From contig WACJ01000043.1 of NCBI GenBank assembly GCA_008973525.1, positions 1,054,001 to 1,118,000 on the forward strand: 64,000 nucleotides of DNA, given 5' to 3'. This document shows positions 1 through 11,104 of this stretch, piece by piece. Both the position numbers and the translations under genes were made by a program. Each line of letters starts with the position of its first letter. Position 1 is the first letter of the stretch. The notes beneath the pieces were generated by a model. The model was given only the letters and a program-made list of their open reading frames with translations, did not search any database and had not been told where the DNA came from. Source of the stretch: Stenopsyche tienmushanensis (lineage: Eukaryota; Arthropoda; Insecta; Trichoptera; Stenopsychidae).

Positions 1-1187
1 ATTCCAAATCAGGTACATTGTACGTGCACTGGTGTTTGTATTTGCGAGCGTAACTGCACTCGTTTTGCGTACTCTATTGTCTGATCTGCTCATCCTAAGC
101 CATCGTCTTCCGGAAGATACCTTAAACGTCCCTTAAACCCTATAAATATAAAACCATAAGCCTTTTAACAATTTTTGTCGAGGTATCGAAATAAATGCAA
201 TTTTGGAAGCTAATGATGAAGCTAATCATGTTTATCGAATTGTTATAATCATGTTTGATGTAAATATTCGATATCAATGGCTTACTTATAAGTAGTCGCA
301 TGATTTAGCGGTCGAATTTGTAACTCAATCATCTTGGTTTAAAACATACAGGAAACGTGGTTGATGACCACATTATTAAAATGCTATGAAAACCATGTTA
401 ATGTGGTCGGCAATGACCCCATAAAAGGGACTGCATAAAGCCATTCATTACTTTTTTTTAATGAATGAATCCATAAAAAGCATATAATCAAGAAGATTGA
501 AAGAATTTTTAATGATTTGCAAAGACCAAGTGTGATCAGCTCAGTTTCAATGTGTGGATCCCAAATCACTGATATCGGCACATCGGATTTTAATTTAATT
601 GCTCAGAAGTTGTAGAAAGCATTGTTTTCATTTAAAAATATAAAAAAATATTTTAAATAGCTTGGAATAGTGCGTTTGTTTTATATTTGACAGATTCAAA
701 ACAAAGAGTTTTCATGAGATCAATCATTTGGAGCAGAGAGTGTACATGGAAATGTGAAGACTCGCAAAGGTCGTAATTTGGATCGCTCCGAACGTCGAAA
801 ATCAATCTGAAGTGGCAAAAGACCATTTTATTATGATTATGGCAACATTTTCATGAATAGTATTTATATTCTCCGTTAAGACTTCTATGTTTGAAGTATT
901 TTGGAAGTCATGAAGTCCTCTAAAAGTTGTAGGGTATAAGCAGAGTTCTAGAGACACAGTCCCATCTCGAGACTCAATAATCAAACTCAAACCAGGCCTT
1001 CCAACGGTTATTTTTGTCGTTTTGGTTTTGATTCCGGGAAATCAGTTTGGCTTCAGCTATCGTTCCGGGATAGATATTTTTTTTTCGGTTTTCGATTCAG
1101 CTCCAAGTGATGATTTTAAATGTTTTTAATTTATTGATGATTCGTTAGTTGATTTATGTTTTTACGCAGAAGTCATGAATTTTTTGT
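1..1187. other. AT-rich intergenic DNA, no gene seen
   Basis: No open frame here resembles a known protein; the longest are about 65 codons and have the composition of chance frames. There is no tRNA-like fold and no recognisable transposon end. The stretch ends where a dispersed repeat begins. Confidence 0.6.
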
Positions 1188-1555
1188 ATGTCCGCTACTT
1201 ATCATCCGTATAAATCCACTTATCTGTCAGGACCGTCGCAGCGTGTATGAAACTTGTACATGAATAAATAAACACTGTCGATAGCACACAATATTCAGTA
1301 ATTTCTTTAAGTAAACATAGCAGTACATATGGAATCGATTTATTATATCATTCACATATCATTATTAGTCGATAAATTTGGGTTAACGATCTATACAATC
1401 GTACAATATACGCAAGATACTCTTTTAATCTCTGTTTCATTCACAATCTCCGTCCTGCAAGATACTTTTCGACTCTGTTTCTCTTCAAACTCAGCGTGCA
1501 AGACACTCTATGTCTCTGTCTATCTCCGAGCTCAACGTATAAGAATGTTCTTTTT
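1188..1555 (+). repeat. Dispersed repeat family 1, copy A (MITE-like, partial)
   Basis: This stretch is clearly related to 4400-4708 (opposite strand) and 10616-11104 (same strand). A 23-base core is identical in all three copies: 1266-1288 here, 4549-4571 reversed, and 10865-10887. Downstream of the core all copies carry pyrimidine-rich sequence with repeated CTCAACGTGYAAGA-like units. The best-preserved copy, at 10616, has TTAA at both ends, which marks the family as a piggyBac-type MITE. In copy A I cannot find either TTAA terminus, so the ends given are approximate and it is probably truncated. It has no coding capacity; open frames across it are by chance. Confidence 0.75.
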
Positions 1556-3451
1556 TGATCACTCATCAATATTTTCTGTCGCTCGATGATCAAATCGATG
1601 ATTTTGATATTTGAACATGATGATGTTTTAAATTGGAAACAATTTGTCTGGTGGACTCTATATGTATGTATCACAAATCTCTTGCTACAATCTTCATAAA
1701 TGCAATTAGTTTATAATCTATAGCAATATAAACTGTGAATTAGACTTGAAGCTTAGCATATGAATGAAATGGGCCATGGGAAAACATGTATGATACAACT
1801 TTTGCAGACACCTAATAAATTATAACCTGGACCGGAAACCTGCTATGTTTTGTGTTGCAAAGGTTTTAGCATTTATAGTTCATGCAAAATACATTATAAG
1901 ATACTTAACCCGTACTACAATATCCCGGGGTGTAATATTTCAAGCGATTCCTTTGGTATGAACTGTTGAGGGAAAATAAGTAGCGGGATAGAACTTATCT
2001 GAAATTTGCATTTATAAAGTCAATTGTTGATGCAAATCCGCACCAAATAATGTTGGAACTTTCACAGATACTTCATGCAGATAATAAAACCATTTGAGAT
2101 TATCTGCGTTGAATCGGGAAAGTGTTAAAGCTTCACAAATGGGTGTCTTACCAAGTTAGTGACAGTAACAAAGCTCAATGACTATCCCTCAGCGCAAATG
2201 CACTTCATATAATAAAATAAACTTTTTTATATACGGCTGCTTATGGATGTATTAATAAATTCCTATCAATCTGTTTAATGTTTGGATGGAGATATCAAAG
2301 GCTTTATACTTTTTTTATTAAAATTAAGAATGTTCATTGTTACATAGTTCAATGTCATCGATGTATCTTAGCGTATATTATGAACATCTGTTAAGTTCGA
2401 AAGACCGAAAGATACATCACTGAAGATACGAGATGATTTCTTGGCCTCGAAACAAACAGACTGGTTTAAAACACTTGTCAATCAGGTTTACCGTTTCCTT
2501 TATCAACTAGGCCTCATAATCATTGGATAACGGTGGTGAACTCTTGTTTCACTTAAGATAATGTAACATATAGGTATCGATAAACGAAACTTTGAGAATT
2601 TCAAAATAGCTTTTTTACTCGGTCTAATAATTAAGTTTCTGTATTAAATTTGTGAAAAAAACATTTTAAAAAGTTGTTTGTAACGATGGACCGGTTATTT
2701 TGCAGGGTGGTCAGGGTTGCTCTTTAAATCGGTGTATGCAATAGTGCTGTTATGAAATACATTAGCTTAATGGCTTTTATGCAGATTCAGATGGATTTAA
2801 TACTGCAATCTGATCTCCGCTCTAAATGCACCGTCGACGATGAAAGACAGTTTCTCTTTGATGCGAGATACGATTGTTTGCCCAATTTTTAGCAGTAATT
2901 AATCTTGATCGCAGTCATTTGTAGAGAAAACCGCGGAAGAATTCCAGACAAAGTTACCGTAATGAGGGTCATCACATAAATAAACGATTTGCATTACTTC
3001 CATTTCCAAAATATTAGACTGAAAATTTCGCATTATATTATTAATTTAATATTACCAACAAGCATTTCCCTATATTATTTTGTGATTTTTATAAAAATCT
3101 ATCACATATTTAATTTATTTTGCATATGTTAGTTTTATGGTGAATGAATTGTTTTTACTTGTTTTACACTTTAATGTTTAAATAGTTTCTTAAATTTTAT
3201 AAATAAATTGTGCATGTGGCAACCCTGATGAATGTCCGGAGAAGGTGACAATCTCTACGACGCTCACCTTTCTACGGAGACTGCGAAAAGAAATGTACCG
3301 CGAACAGAAAAATAACAAAAAATGATGTTACGTAAAACGATGATGACCTCAAACATGTTCACGTATCGATAGGCGTCGACAAACTTTTCCTAAATTAAAT
3401 TGAATGAAATATATTTGCATTAATTTTAGCAACTAAACCACAAGAAGCCAG
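1556..3451. other. AT-rich intergenic DNA, no gene seen
   Basis: About 1.9 kb with dense stops in all frames, no recognised coding similarity and no clear terminal repeats. Nothing further can be supported. Confidence 0.6.
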
Positions 3452-3901
3452 TTAACTCTTTCACACCGGAGAACATACACGCTACGCTAAAATGTAAATT
3501 CACTTTTCTGTCGGCTTACATTTTTTTTATTAAGTAAATTTTTCAAAGAAGTGTTGATATTCCGCTAATGACGCCACTCCAGAACAGTCAATGGGGAATT
3601 ACAAAATTTTTCAATGATAAGAATGATACGAGTATCTTAATTATCAAAACAAACGTCCTGCTCTCAAGACAACATGAACGAAAGTCGTTTTATTTTTGTT
3701 GAAAGAGCTTAATAGTTTATCCGACGATAGCGATTTCAGTTAATCATACTGAATAGTAAGTATGAACATTTACGAATTTCGTTAAAAAATATATATATAA
3801 TATATTGAGAATGTTTAGACGTGTAGGTATGATGCATGAGCGTATGATGAGACGCAAGACACTCATCTTTGTCTCACGTTTTACCGGTTCGATAGAGTTA
3901 A
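3452..3901. mobile_element. TTAA-flanked MITE (piggyBac-type ends), family 2
   Basis: A 450-base segment bounded by TTAA at 3452-3455 and 3898-3901. Inside the left TTAA the sequence reads CTCTTTCACACCGG; inside the right one, on the other strand, it reads CTCTATCGAACCGG, which matches at 11 of 14 positions. TTAA target duplication with short imperfect terminal inverted repeats is the signature of piggyBac-superfamily insertions. The interior is AT-rich with no transposase frame, so it would be a non-autonomous element moved in trans. The terminal sequence differs from that of the large piggyBac element at 30398. The ends were identified by eye and no second copy exists in the window to confirm them. 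Confidence 0.6.
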
Positions 3902-4399
3902 TATTGTTAAAGAGAAAAAATGTAAAAACTTCTTAACTGCTCTAATTTGATTAGCTACCCAAATTCCTCGTTTTAACGTTTTATTTATACCACGAAGGTG
4001 CCCCTAAACTTCTGACCATGGACAACCAAGCTTATTTAATAATTCCTCGATTGTTTGATGAGGCTTTAATTCATCATATGATAAATTGAGTAAATTAACT
4101 GAATACAAAAAACCTCACAAGAGCTAACCTGGGCTAGGTAAAAAACTTTTTGTAGATAATGAAAAAAATAACATATTTTTTAGTATATAAACTCACCCAG
4201 CGGCCCACTTGGGTGAACGTATCAAAGGGCGCTTTTGTAGCTATATCGATAGTGTGTGAGTGGTTTTATATAGATGGTAATTTTCCTTGGAAGACAGTGC
4301 AAATCTTCTTGTTTTGATTTTACTTGGAAACATTTTTTTGGAGTGCAAGGATTCAGTCACTCCTTTCCACGCAAAGACTTAGATGGTAAACTAGCTTTG
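3902..4399. other. Intergenic DNA between two MITE-like repeats
   Basis: No gene seen. It contains a small perfect hairpin: TCACCCA at 4193-4199 pairs with TGGGTGA at 4210-4216 around a 10-base loop. The hairpin may be chance or the remnant of a repeat end. Confidence 0.5.
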
Positions 4400-4708
4400 C
4401 AAGTGAATTTCAGTGATTCAGAAAGAGCATTCTTACACGTTAAGCTCGGAGACAGGCAGTAGGCAGGAGACAGAGTACTTTGCGTCCATCGTACGATTCG
4501 ATTCTATATGTACTGTTTACGTTTTCTTGAAGAAATTACCGAATATTGTGTGCTATCGACAGTGTTTATTTATTTATGTACAAGTTTCATACACGCTGCT
4601 ATAGTCCTGACAGATGAGTGGATTTGTATGACGATAAGTGGTGGACAAGCAAATATAGCACTTAAGATTTTAATGACTTTTAAATTAGTTCACTACTCAA
4701 AGGGTTAA
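4400..4708 (-). repeat. Dispersed repeat family 1, copy B (MITE, minus orientation)
   Basis: Reverse-complement copy of the family seen at 1188 and 10616. Read on the minus strand it starts with TTAA (4705-4708) followed by CCCTTTGAGTAGTG, matching the start of copy C (TTAA then CCTTTGGAGGAGTG). It then runs through the shared core (4549-4571) to the pyrimidine-rich segment. The distal end diverges from copy C at about 4400, and no second TTAA is evident, so this copy is probably truncated or rearranged there. Three overlapping short open frames across it are not genes. Confidence 0.72.
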
Positions 4709-5800
4709 GAATTGCTATTTAACCAAGATTTTTTTTTATTCTAAAGCATTCTCACTGAAGCAAAGTCGATTACCAAATGACAGTATATATATTATATTTG
4801 GACCCTATAATTTAAAATATTTTTTTCATAGATTTTACCATTATAATAGACTCAAATCAACTGTCTCATCGTTTTATTTTATAGAAACATGAATTAATTG
4901 TTTTTTGTAATTAATATAATTAATAAAAGGCAATATTTTTGCTTAGAATATGATACCAAATGTTTGCGATGACTGACGAGTCTTCATTTACAGAAAATAT
5001 GTAATTTTTGAGTCGGAAGCATTTACACAGCGCGCTTTGAGGCGCTGACGTTCAAACATAGGACCGTCGTCCCAAACGACAAAAATATTTTTGCATATTT
5101 TTAATCAATCCGATATTAAAGCGTTGTATTAATTGTAATTTTGTGTATAAATCATTTTTTTAAATATTCGCTTATCAATATTTTATATTAAATATGAATA
5201 ATATTAATGTGTCAATTTGTTAGCATGCACGATCACAGTCGCGCCACCGGTGAGCCGTCGTTGCACTTCGCCGAGGTGAAAGTCATTACCATTTTCAATC
5301 TTTCTCAGTTTGCAGTTGCGGTTCATTCACCATATAAATTAATAGGTTTTTGGACGACGTACCAATTAAGTTTTTTGCACATGTGCCAAACAAAACTGAT
5401 ACTCTTGTGAATAACTGCAATAAAATTGAATAGCATAATTATGTCCAACGCTATTCTTCCATCTCCGTCCGGGGGAAAAACCACTAATGGTCACTTATTA
5501 ATGACCATTTTTTTTAAAGCAGGAAAGATAGTGCTCATTTGGAAGATAAATAGAAAAGAAATTTAAGTTCGGCTGATCATTTCGCATAAGATTTTGGACG
5601 AAGAAGTTTGACGGTTCAATGTCCCTGTTTTAGTCCGCCAAGCGCATCTTGGAGATTGGATGATCTTTTTTGGTTTCGTTATTGGAATCATTTTAATTGT
5701 GCAGCATAGTTCCATGAACTTTAATATTTTTGGTTGAAGTAATTCAAACTCGCAGTACCAAAGTTCTGCAATTAACGTCTATGCATAGCATGGTATGAAT
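4709..5800. other. AT-rich intergenic DNA, no gene seen
   Basis: Contains a short GC-rich patch (about 5215-5285) and a hairpin-forming CAGCGC/GCGCTG pair near 5030-5050, but no recognisable gene. An open frame of 67 codons at 5207-5410 covers the GC-rich patch; it resembles nothing I recognise and is most likely chance. Confidence 0.5.
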
Positions 5801-6150
5801 TTAACGGTCATTAAATTTTAACATTACAAATGTGTTTTTTATGCAACTTGCGGAGGATTTCCATTTTTTTGCATTTGCAATCGTGCAATTTTTGCAAATA
5901 AAACTGATATCATTCATAGTGTTACTTCGACCAAGACGCTTTGGCATCCGGACTATTCTTAGTCTAGAAGAAGCGCTTCCTCCATCTTCTTCTTGGACTG
6001 AATTGTTACAACTTTTCCTGTCAAAATCAGTTTTATTTAACGACAAAAGATCTCAACACAATCAGAATTTAAATTCACAAAAAATAGCTTTAATTGACAA
6101 TAATGCTTGCTCCACTTTCTGCTCGAGATCAATAGCAAAACTTTCTTAGT
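5801..6150 (-). pseudogene. Possible decayed coding remnant, unrecognised
   Basis: On the minus strand an 81-codon open frame (6046 to 5801) has protein-like composition, with a run of acidic and serine residues followed by basic residues and a C-x2-C pair. The same frame continues upstream through two stop codons into sequence reading AIDLEQKVEQALLSIKAIF, which also looks like real protein (amphipathic helix). Together these suggest an old gene or transposon exon that has picked up stops. I do not recognise the family. The plus-strand 105-codon frame over the same bases looks like its shadow. It could also be chance. Confidence 0.2.
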
Positions 6151-6290
6151 CACTTTTGAACATTTGGTTTTGTCCAAGATTTTGGCAAGGTGCGTCAGAA
6201 GATTTAGTTATTTTGTTCTGCTTTTACATTCATTCTTTGTGTCCAAGTTTACATCAAGCCCGGTATGTCATTTCTTTCACTGCGTTACAT

Positions 6291-7534
6291 CATGATACGC
6301 GGTGAACGACCAATAAAAGTGGTATAACGACTCACCTCTTTTTTTTCCTGACAATCATTTCTCGACTCTTGGATTTTTAAGTGAAAGGATTCCCAATCGC
6401 ATGATATCGATTGTATGCAAAGTGTGATACTGGTTCAATATATTATTTTCACTATCACTCTTACACATTTGTAATTAATATAGGCTGTTAAGCATCACAA
6501 CAAGGTCAGTAGTGGTAAGCGACTATGCGTAACATTCAGTCATGCCATACTGGAAATACACTTTTTGCTCAATATAAATATTTGTATATTAGAACCTCAC
6601 TATTTTATCAATTATATTACCATATACAAGATAATATTGAAAATGGTTATTTATCTTAAAGATACCCATATTGTATTAATTCTTTGTATTTCAATACTAT
6701 GACAACTGTGACGAAATTAGCAATAAAATTCATAATAACTTCAAATAATAATATGTGAGTACATAGCTAATTAGTTTAAGATTTTTTAATTTAAGTTGAG
6801 CTACAGTATGAATGGCTCATAAATTCTACAAATTTTCTATCTTATGGGATCTTAATTTTATTAATTATTACCTTAATTTGCGATGATAAAGTTTTTCCAC
6901 CCTCGTTTGCTTCTTTGCTGTTAAAATTTTCGAAATAATACTCAGTGTATTTTATAAATTACCCAATAAAAAATATAAAAACATCAAATTATAAATGTTC
7001 AAAAGCAGAGCGTAACTAATGGGCTACCGTATGCTATAAATGCTAAATTTCCAACATAACATTCACGTGAAATTTATTGCTTGCAAATTATCTTAAAGCA
7101 TTTATTGGTTCCAATTTGAATAGACATTGTTTGATTCTAAAATCATACAACATTCCCAAGCAGTCCATCGCAGGATCTTTGCATCTTATGCTTGAAGTAT
7201 ACCTCAAGTGAATTGATTTACGCAGTAAAAAGTATACATCTTCTAAAAGCTGTTTAATACAATTTAATATTCTTTTTCGAATTTTTAGTGATCAATATCT
7301 TCGATCATACTTTGTTCAAAACGAATACATTCGACTCAATAAAAAGACGCTTTGTAGATGTAAAATTTATACAAAAATGATGATGGTTCCATATAACACG
7401 GCAGTGACATTGTGTAATTATTCATACAAAGCTGATTCTTACTCATTGTGTTGTTTTGATATTGTAAGTAAAAAAATGGCAGTCTACCGCAATTATGTTA
7501 TTGCCGATATTTATAAAATGTCGTACACGAGACG
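6291..7534. other. AT-rich intergenic DNA, no gene seen
   Basis: Low-complexity AT-rich DNA with stops in all frames. No repeats with defined ends and no coding similarity were found. Confidence 0.6.
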
Positions 7535-8388
7535 TATCCCGAAAATAAGTGTACTGTGGCAATAACGGGCTGTAGTTTTTTGTTTTTTAAAGATTGGCCA
7601 TATCGAATGGTAGAGGAGAATCTCTTGACAAAGCGAGCATAGCAGGAACACCGTAGTACGTAAATTCACGTTGTAATGTCCAGTTACGTGAAAGATGTCG
7701 GTAAGAAATTCCGCCAAATGCGAGCGGATCAATAGCGCCCGTGGGTTTCTTGCACGATTTGAATTGGAAGGTGAGGATTTACTGAGGTCTATTGTGACTG
7801 GAGATAAAAAGTGAGTGGTTCATTATACGTCACACCAATTCCTCGTCTGCCAAAAAATTTAAAACCACAATTTCGAGCAAAAAAATAATAGTTTCAGTGT
7901 TTTAGGACCGAAAAGGCATCATTTTGATCGAATTTTTGCCACAACGATATTGTGAGATCCTAGAAAACTCAAAAAAGCATTCAAAACAAAAGGAGGGGTA
8001 TGGTAACGAGAGGAGTGTGCTTTTTGCACGACAACGCCCGTCCTCATACAGCCTTAGTCACCAAGACGCTCTTGGACTTATTTGGTTCTGACTTCTGACT
8101 TGGCGCCTTCAGATTATCATATTTTCTCCTCCCTGTAAAAACACATGGGTGGAATTCAATTTTCAGCCAACGAGTAGCTGCAGAAAGAGGTTCTGAAGTG
8201 GGGGAAGGAGCTGGAGGAGAGTTCTTCAAGGAGGGCGTAATGAAGCTTATGTCACAAATCAACAGATGCATTGAACGGGTTGGCGATTATGTTGAAAAAT
8301 AGTTATGTGTATCAACAATATCTTGTTTTGTTTTCAAATATACTTTTTCTAAGAAAATATAAAAAATAGTACACTTACTTTCGGGATA
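7535..8388 (+). mobile_element. Mariner-type DNA transposon relic, both ends present
   Basis: Bounded by TA dinucleotides (7535-7536 and 8387-8388). Terminal inverted repeats read TCCCGAAAATAAGTGTAC at the left end (from 7537) and TCCCGAAAGTAAGTGTAC when the right end is read inward (to 8386), differing at one of 18 positions. TA duplication plus such ends, with a mariner transposase between them, define the superfamily. The element is about 850 bases, where intact mariners are about 1.3 kb, so roughly a third is missing, mainly from the 5' half of the gene. An R1-clade LINE inserted about 10 bases beyond the right end. Confidence 0.85.
7765..8302 (+). pseudogene. Broken mariner transposase
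   Basis: Transposase of the mariner family, which would cut and paste its element at TA sites using three acidic residues (DD34D). Visible pieces, in several frames: the IVTGD motif with the first catalytic Asp (about 7785-7806), followed by a stop where Trp is expected; GRKGI-like sequence near 7910; and the second catalytic motif HDNARPH (about 8027-8047). A small deletion then joins LLDLF to LAPSDYH, which holds the third catalytic region, with a frame change between. The C-terminus, ending in a mariner-like GDYVEK, stops at 8300-8302. The N-terminal DNA-binding region is missing. It cannot encode an active enzyme. Confidence 0.85.
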
Positions 8389-8397
8389 TATAATACT

Positions 8398-9248
8398 TCG
8401 TACCTACATGATTTTTTTCCTGTGGGAAGGGATTCTTAGCACCCACGGTATTCCACGGATGGGCTCTTACAAGCCAAGACACCCTTCGCGGGTAGAATAG
8501 GCTTGTACCCACTAAACACCCTCCCTTGTTCTTCTCTGTCCCCCAGGTATTGTTTTCCACATTGCTTCAGGAGAACAGGTAGTCTGGCCTTAGGTGATTG
8601 GTTCTATTCTATTGTTGGAGAGGCTGTTGCGCTCTGCGTCTCTCTCTTTCACTGCCCTCTTTAGCGATCAGAGTCTCTTCTACGTATTCGCGCCAAAAGT
8701 CCCAGATCTTCTTGCTTTCCATCGTGCTGTGGACTATGTTGTCGACGTTGAGCTTGGCTACCCCGAGTGCTTATTTTAGCAGTTTTTTCTGGGGTGCCCA
8801 AGCCTCACAGCCAATGATGGTGTGCTCTGCGTCGTCGACGTCCGCTCCGTTGCGGATGGTTCTTTGCTAATCCGTTTCAGGTACGCACCGAAGCATCCAT
8901 GCCCAGTGAGCACCTGAGTCAAGCAGTAGGTTGTTTCACTGTGTTCCCGAGCCCTCCACCGACTTATGACCGGGATAGGTCGATGGGTCCATCTTCCCTT
9001 GCTGGACTGATCACATCTCCGTTGCCAGGCTTCCCTCAGTTATTGGTCATGTTTGTTGCCAAGGCCCTCTTCTTTGCCTAGAGGTCAAGCGGGGGTATTC
9101 CAGCAATCACGACCACCGCTTCCTCAGATACAGTTATGTATGCTCGGCCAGCTTCCTTCTGTAGCTTTCGTGTCTGAGTGACTCATGCCATATCGGGGCT
9201 CCGTACAGAAGAATCGAGTGTATTACCTGGTTTATCGTACCTACATGA
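8398..9248 (-). mobile_element. 5'-truncated R1-clade non-LTR retrotransposon with 14-bp target-site duplication
   Basis: The direct repeat TCGTACCTACATGA occurs at 8398-8411 and 9235-9248 and is read as the target-site duplication. Next to the left copy lies a run of seven T (8412-8418), the short poly(A) tail of an element reading on the minus strand. The body (about 820 bases) holds the 3' end of an R1-type second open frame followed by a 3' UTR (about 8412-8590). Only the extreme 3' end was copied, which is the usual result of aborted target-primed reverse transcription. R1 elements in rDNA make 14-bp duplications; this copy is outside rDNA, as is usual for relatives such as TRAS, SART or Waldo. 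The exact family cannot be named. Confidence 0.85.
8590..9234 (-). pseudogene. C-terminal remnant of R1-clade reverse transcriptase polyprotein
   Basis: Minus-strand fragments in shifted frames match the region after the reverse transcriptase domain of R1-clade ORF2 proteins. They include a VIHSILLYGAPIWHESL segment (about 9185-9235), SEEAVVVIAGIPPLDL (about 9075-9125), LTQVLTGHGCFGAYL (about 8881-8925) and DDAEHTIIGCEAW (about 8805-8845), the last belonging to the C-terminal Cys/His motif. Several frameshifts and stops interrupt it and the catalytic YADD part is absent, so it encodes nothing functional. The plus-strand frames over the same bases are shadows. Confidence 0.83.
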
Positions 9249-10117
9249 CTAAAACCATGTTGTATGCAGTATGTATTATTGCAATGTTGAAATTTGGAAT
9301 ACTTAATCAAGTTCTCGCGCTATAACTTTAGACAGGTCTACCTAAGCCTTAGCCACCTTGTATCGAAAGTAAACGATATTTATTTAACAATAGTTAAAGT
9401 AAGGCATTTGTAGACAAAAAAAAACAGCTTTATAGATTTAATTTAATGTCGGTAAGTAAAATTATTATATTATCAAATTTAAAGTTGAAAGCTTGCTAGA
9501 TTGTAACATTCCTGATTTACATTGTTTTGCAAAATTTCTGTTGCCGCCACCCGCACTAATAGGGTCTATAGACATCTTAGTACTGACTGTAATCCTTCAT
9601 ACGTTGTCAAATGATCCATGATATTTATAAAATTGATACCAATCGGAATATGCAGCATCAATCCACAAGCCAATTCATCAATCTCTTGTCACAAATGACA
9701 GCTTCCGATCGCCAAGGATGGACAAAAAAAGCAATGCATTGTCAAGCAGTGTTTTCTCAATTTATTTTTGGCACATCAGAGAAATCCAACAAAGGGATCG
9801 TAAGGTTAAACCATGACTCGAATAAAAGGCTAAGGATCACGTAACAATTTTTTATTTAAAAAATGAGGCTTGCCATTTTAACAATGTGACCTAGACTTGA
9901 ATTCATTTTTTAAAATCTCGGAAAGGCTATTATTAAAAACCGGAAATAATAACATGCGTTATACAAGTAGTATTATAAAATGCATGTAATCAACATTCAT
10001 TTTTTTAATGTAACATAATCGATTTTGCAATATGTACATTACATCAATAAAGAACTAAATCAAAATTACGATCACCAGAATATTTTGGCCATATAAATAA
10101 TATAACGATTAATCGAT
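9249..10117. other. AT-rich intergenic DNA, no gene seen
   Basis: A 77-codon frame at 9611-9844 has no recognisable similarity and is probably chance. The region between about 9530 and 9840 is somewhat less AT-rich than its flanks. No repeat ends were identified. Confidence 0.5.
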
Positions 10118-10347
10118 ATAACTCTTTCCAAGCGTATTTTTTTAAGTTATGGATAGTGTCAATTTGTAATCAATTTTGCGGATTTTTCAGACTTAGTATT
10201 CAAAATTTAAAATTAAACAATAATTAATAGAATGTAATATATGGTATATGCACGAGTTTAAAATTTTGGCGTCATAGTGTCAATATATGAGTGGAAGTTG
10301 AAATCCATTTGGCGACATAATGTCGACTTATGAGTGGAAAGGGTTAA
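10118..10347. mobile_element. Small TTAA-type MITE, family 3 (probable)
   Basis: The right end has TTAA (10344-10347) preceded inward by CCCTTTCCA on the minus strand; the left end has ATAA (10118-10121), apparently a decayed TTAA, followed by CTCTTTCCA. The inverted ends therefore share 8 of 9 bases. Near the right end two related units occur in tandem: GTCAATATATGAGTGGAA (about 10279-10296) and GTCGACTTATGAGTGGAA (about 10322-10339). There is no coding capacity. The assignment rests on the short ends and one intact TTAA only. Confidence 0.45.
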
Positions 10348-10615
10348 TGCAACTGCGCATCAAACATTTTAATAAACAAGTATTATAGCAATTATTTTCT
10401 TATACTCAATAGTTTTTGAGATATTTGTATAAATATTTTATTGTATCATACATTCGCTATTATAAGACGATTTGAATGGCTATTAATAAATAGCTTCTTT
10501 CTGTGAACAGCATTCAATGTGAAAAGCAAGCAATTCAATTTGCAAGAGATTGTTGTTCTGCAATGACAATCTAAATTAGAAATTGCGGCAAAGAAAGATT
10601 AAACATGATAGATTA

Positions 10616-11104
10616 TTAACCTTTGGAGGAGTGAGCAAATTTAAAATTGATGAAGTCGTTGATGCCATAATCGCTTTACACCGATTACTTTCTGTCAGTT
10701 CCTATCAGCGTAAGACAATCTTCAATTCGAGGCAGAGTCAATTGTAAATAAACACTGATGATAGCATATAAGACCAAGTCATTTTACATTAACAATATAC
10801 AAAAAATCGATTAATTTGCTCCTGCTTTACAAAAAAATGATAATTTGACAAAGACTCATTCAACAAATAAACACTGTCGATAGCACAAAATATTCGGGCA
10901 TTTCTTTGCGTAAACTAATAACACACTTGAAATCGAAATCATACAATCGTACGATATACGTAAGATACTCTCTGTTTCTCTCCAAACTCAACGTGCAAGA
11001 CAGTCTCCGTCTCTGTTTGTCTTCAAGCTCAACGTGTAAGAATGCTCTTTCTGAATCCCTGGAATTCGGACACAACACTGTGTCCTACCTCTTCAAGGGG
11101 TTAA
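10616..11104 (+). mobile_element. TTAA-flanked MITE, dispersed family 1, copy C (best preserved)
   Basis: TTAA at 10616-10619 and 11101-11104 enclose a 489-base element. The left end reads CCTTTGGAGGAG and the right end, reversed, CCCCTTGAAGAGG, which are imperfect inverted repeats. The left end matches the TTAA-CCCTTTGAG end of copy B. Internally it shares the 23-base core (10865-10887) and the duplicated CTCAACGTGYAAGA units with copies A and B. A decayed second core-like stretch lies at about 10740-10770. It carries no transposase. The residual open frames on both strands (71-72 codons) are parts of the repeat, not genes. Confidence 0.75.

Noticed and set aside
8594..9081. Plus-strand frames of 60-90 codons
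   Set aside because: They are antisense to the R1-clade ORF2 remnant, which gives clear matches on the minus strand.
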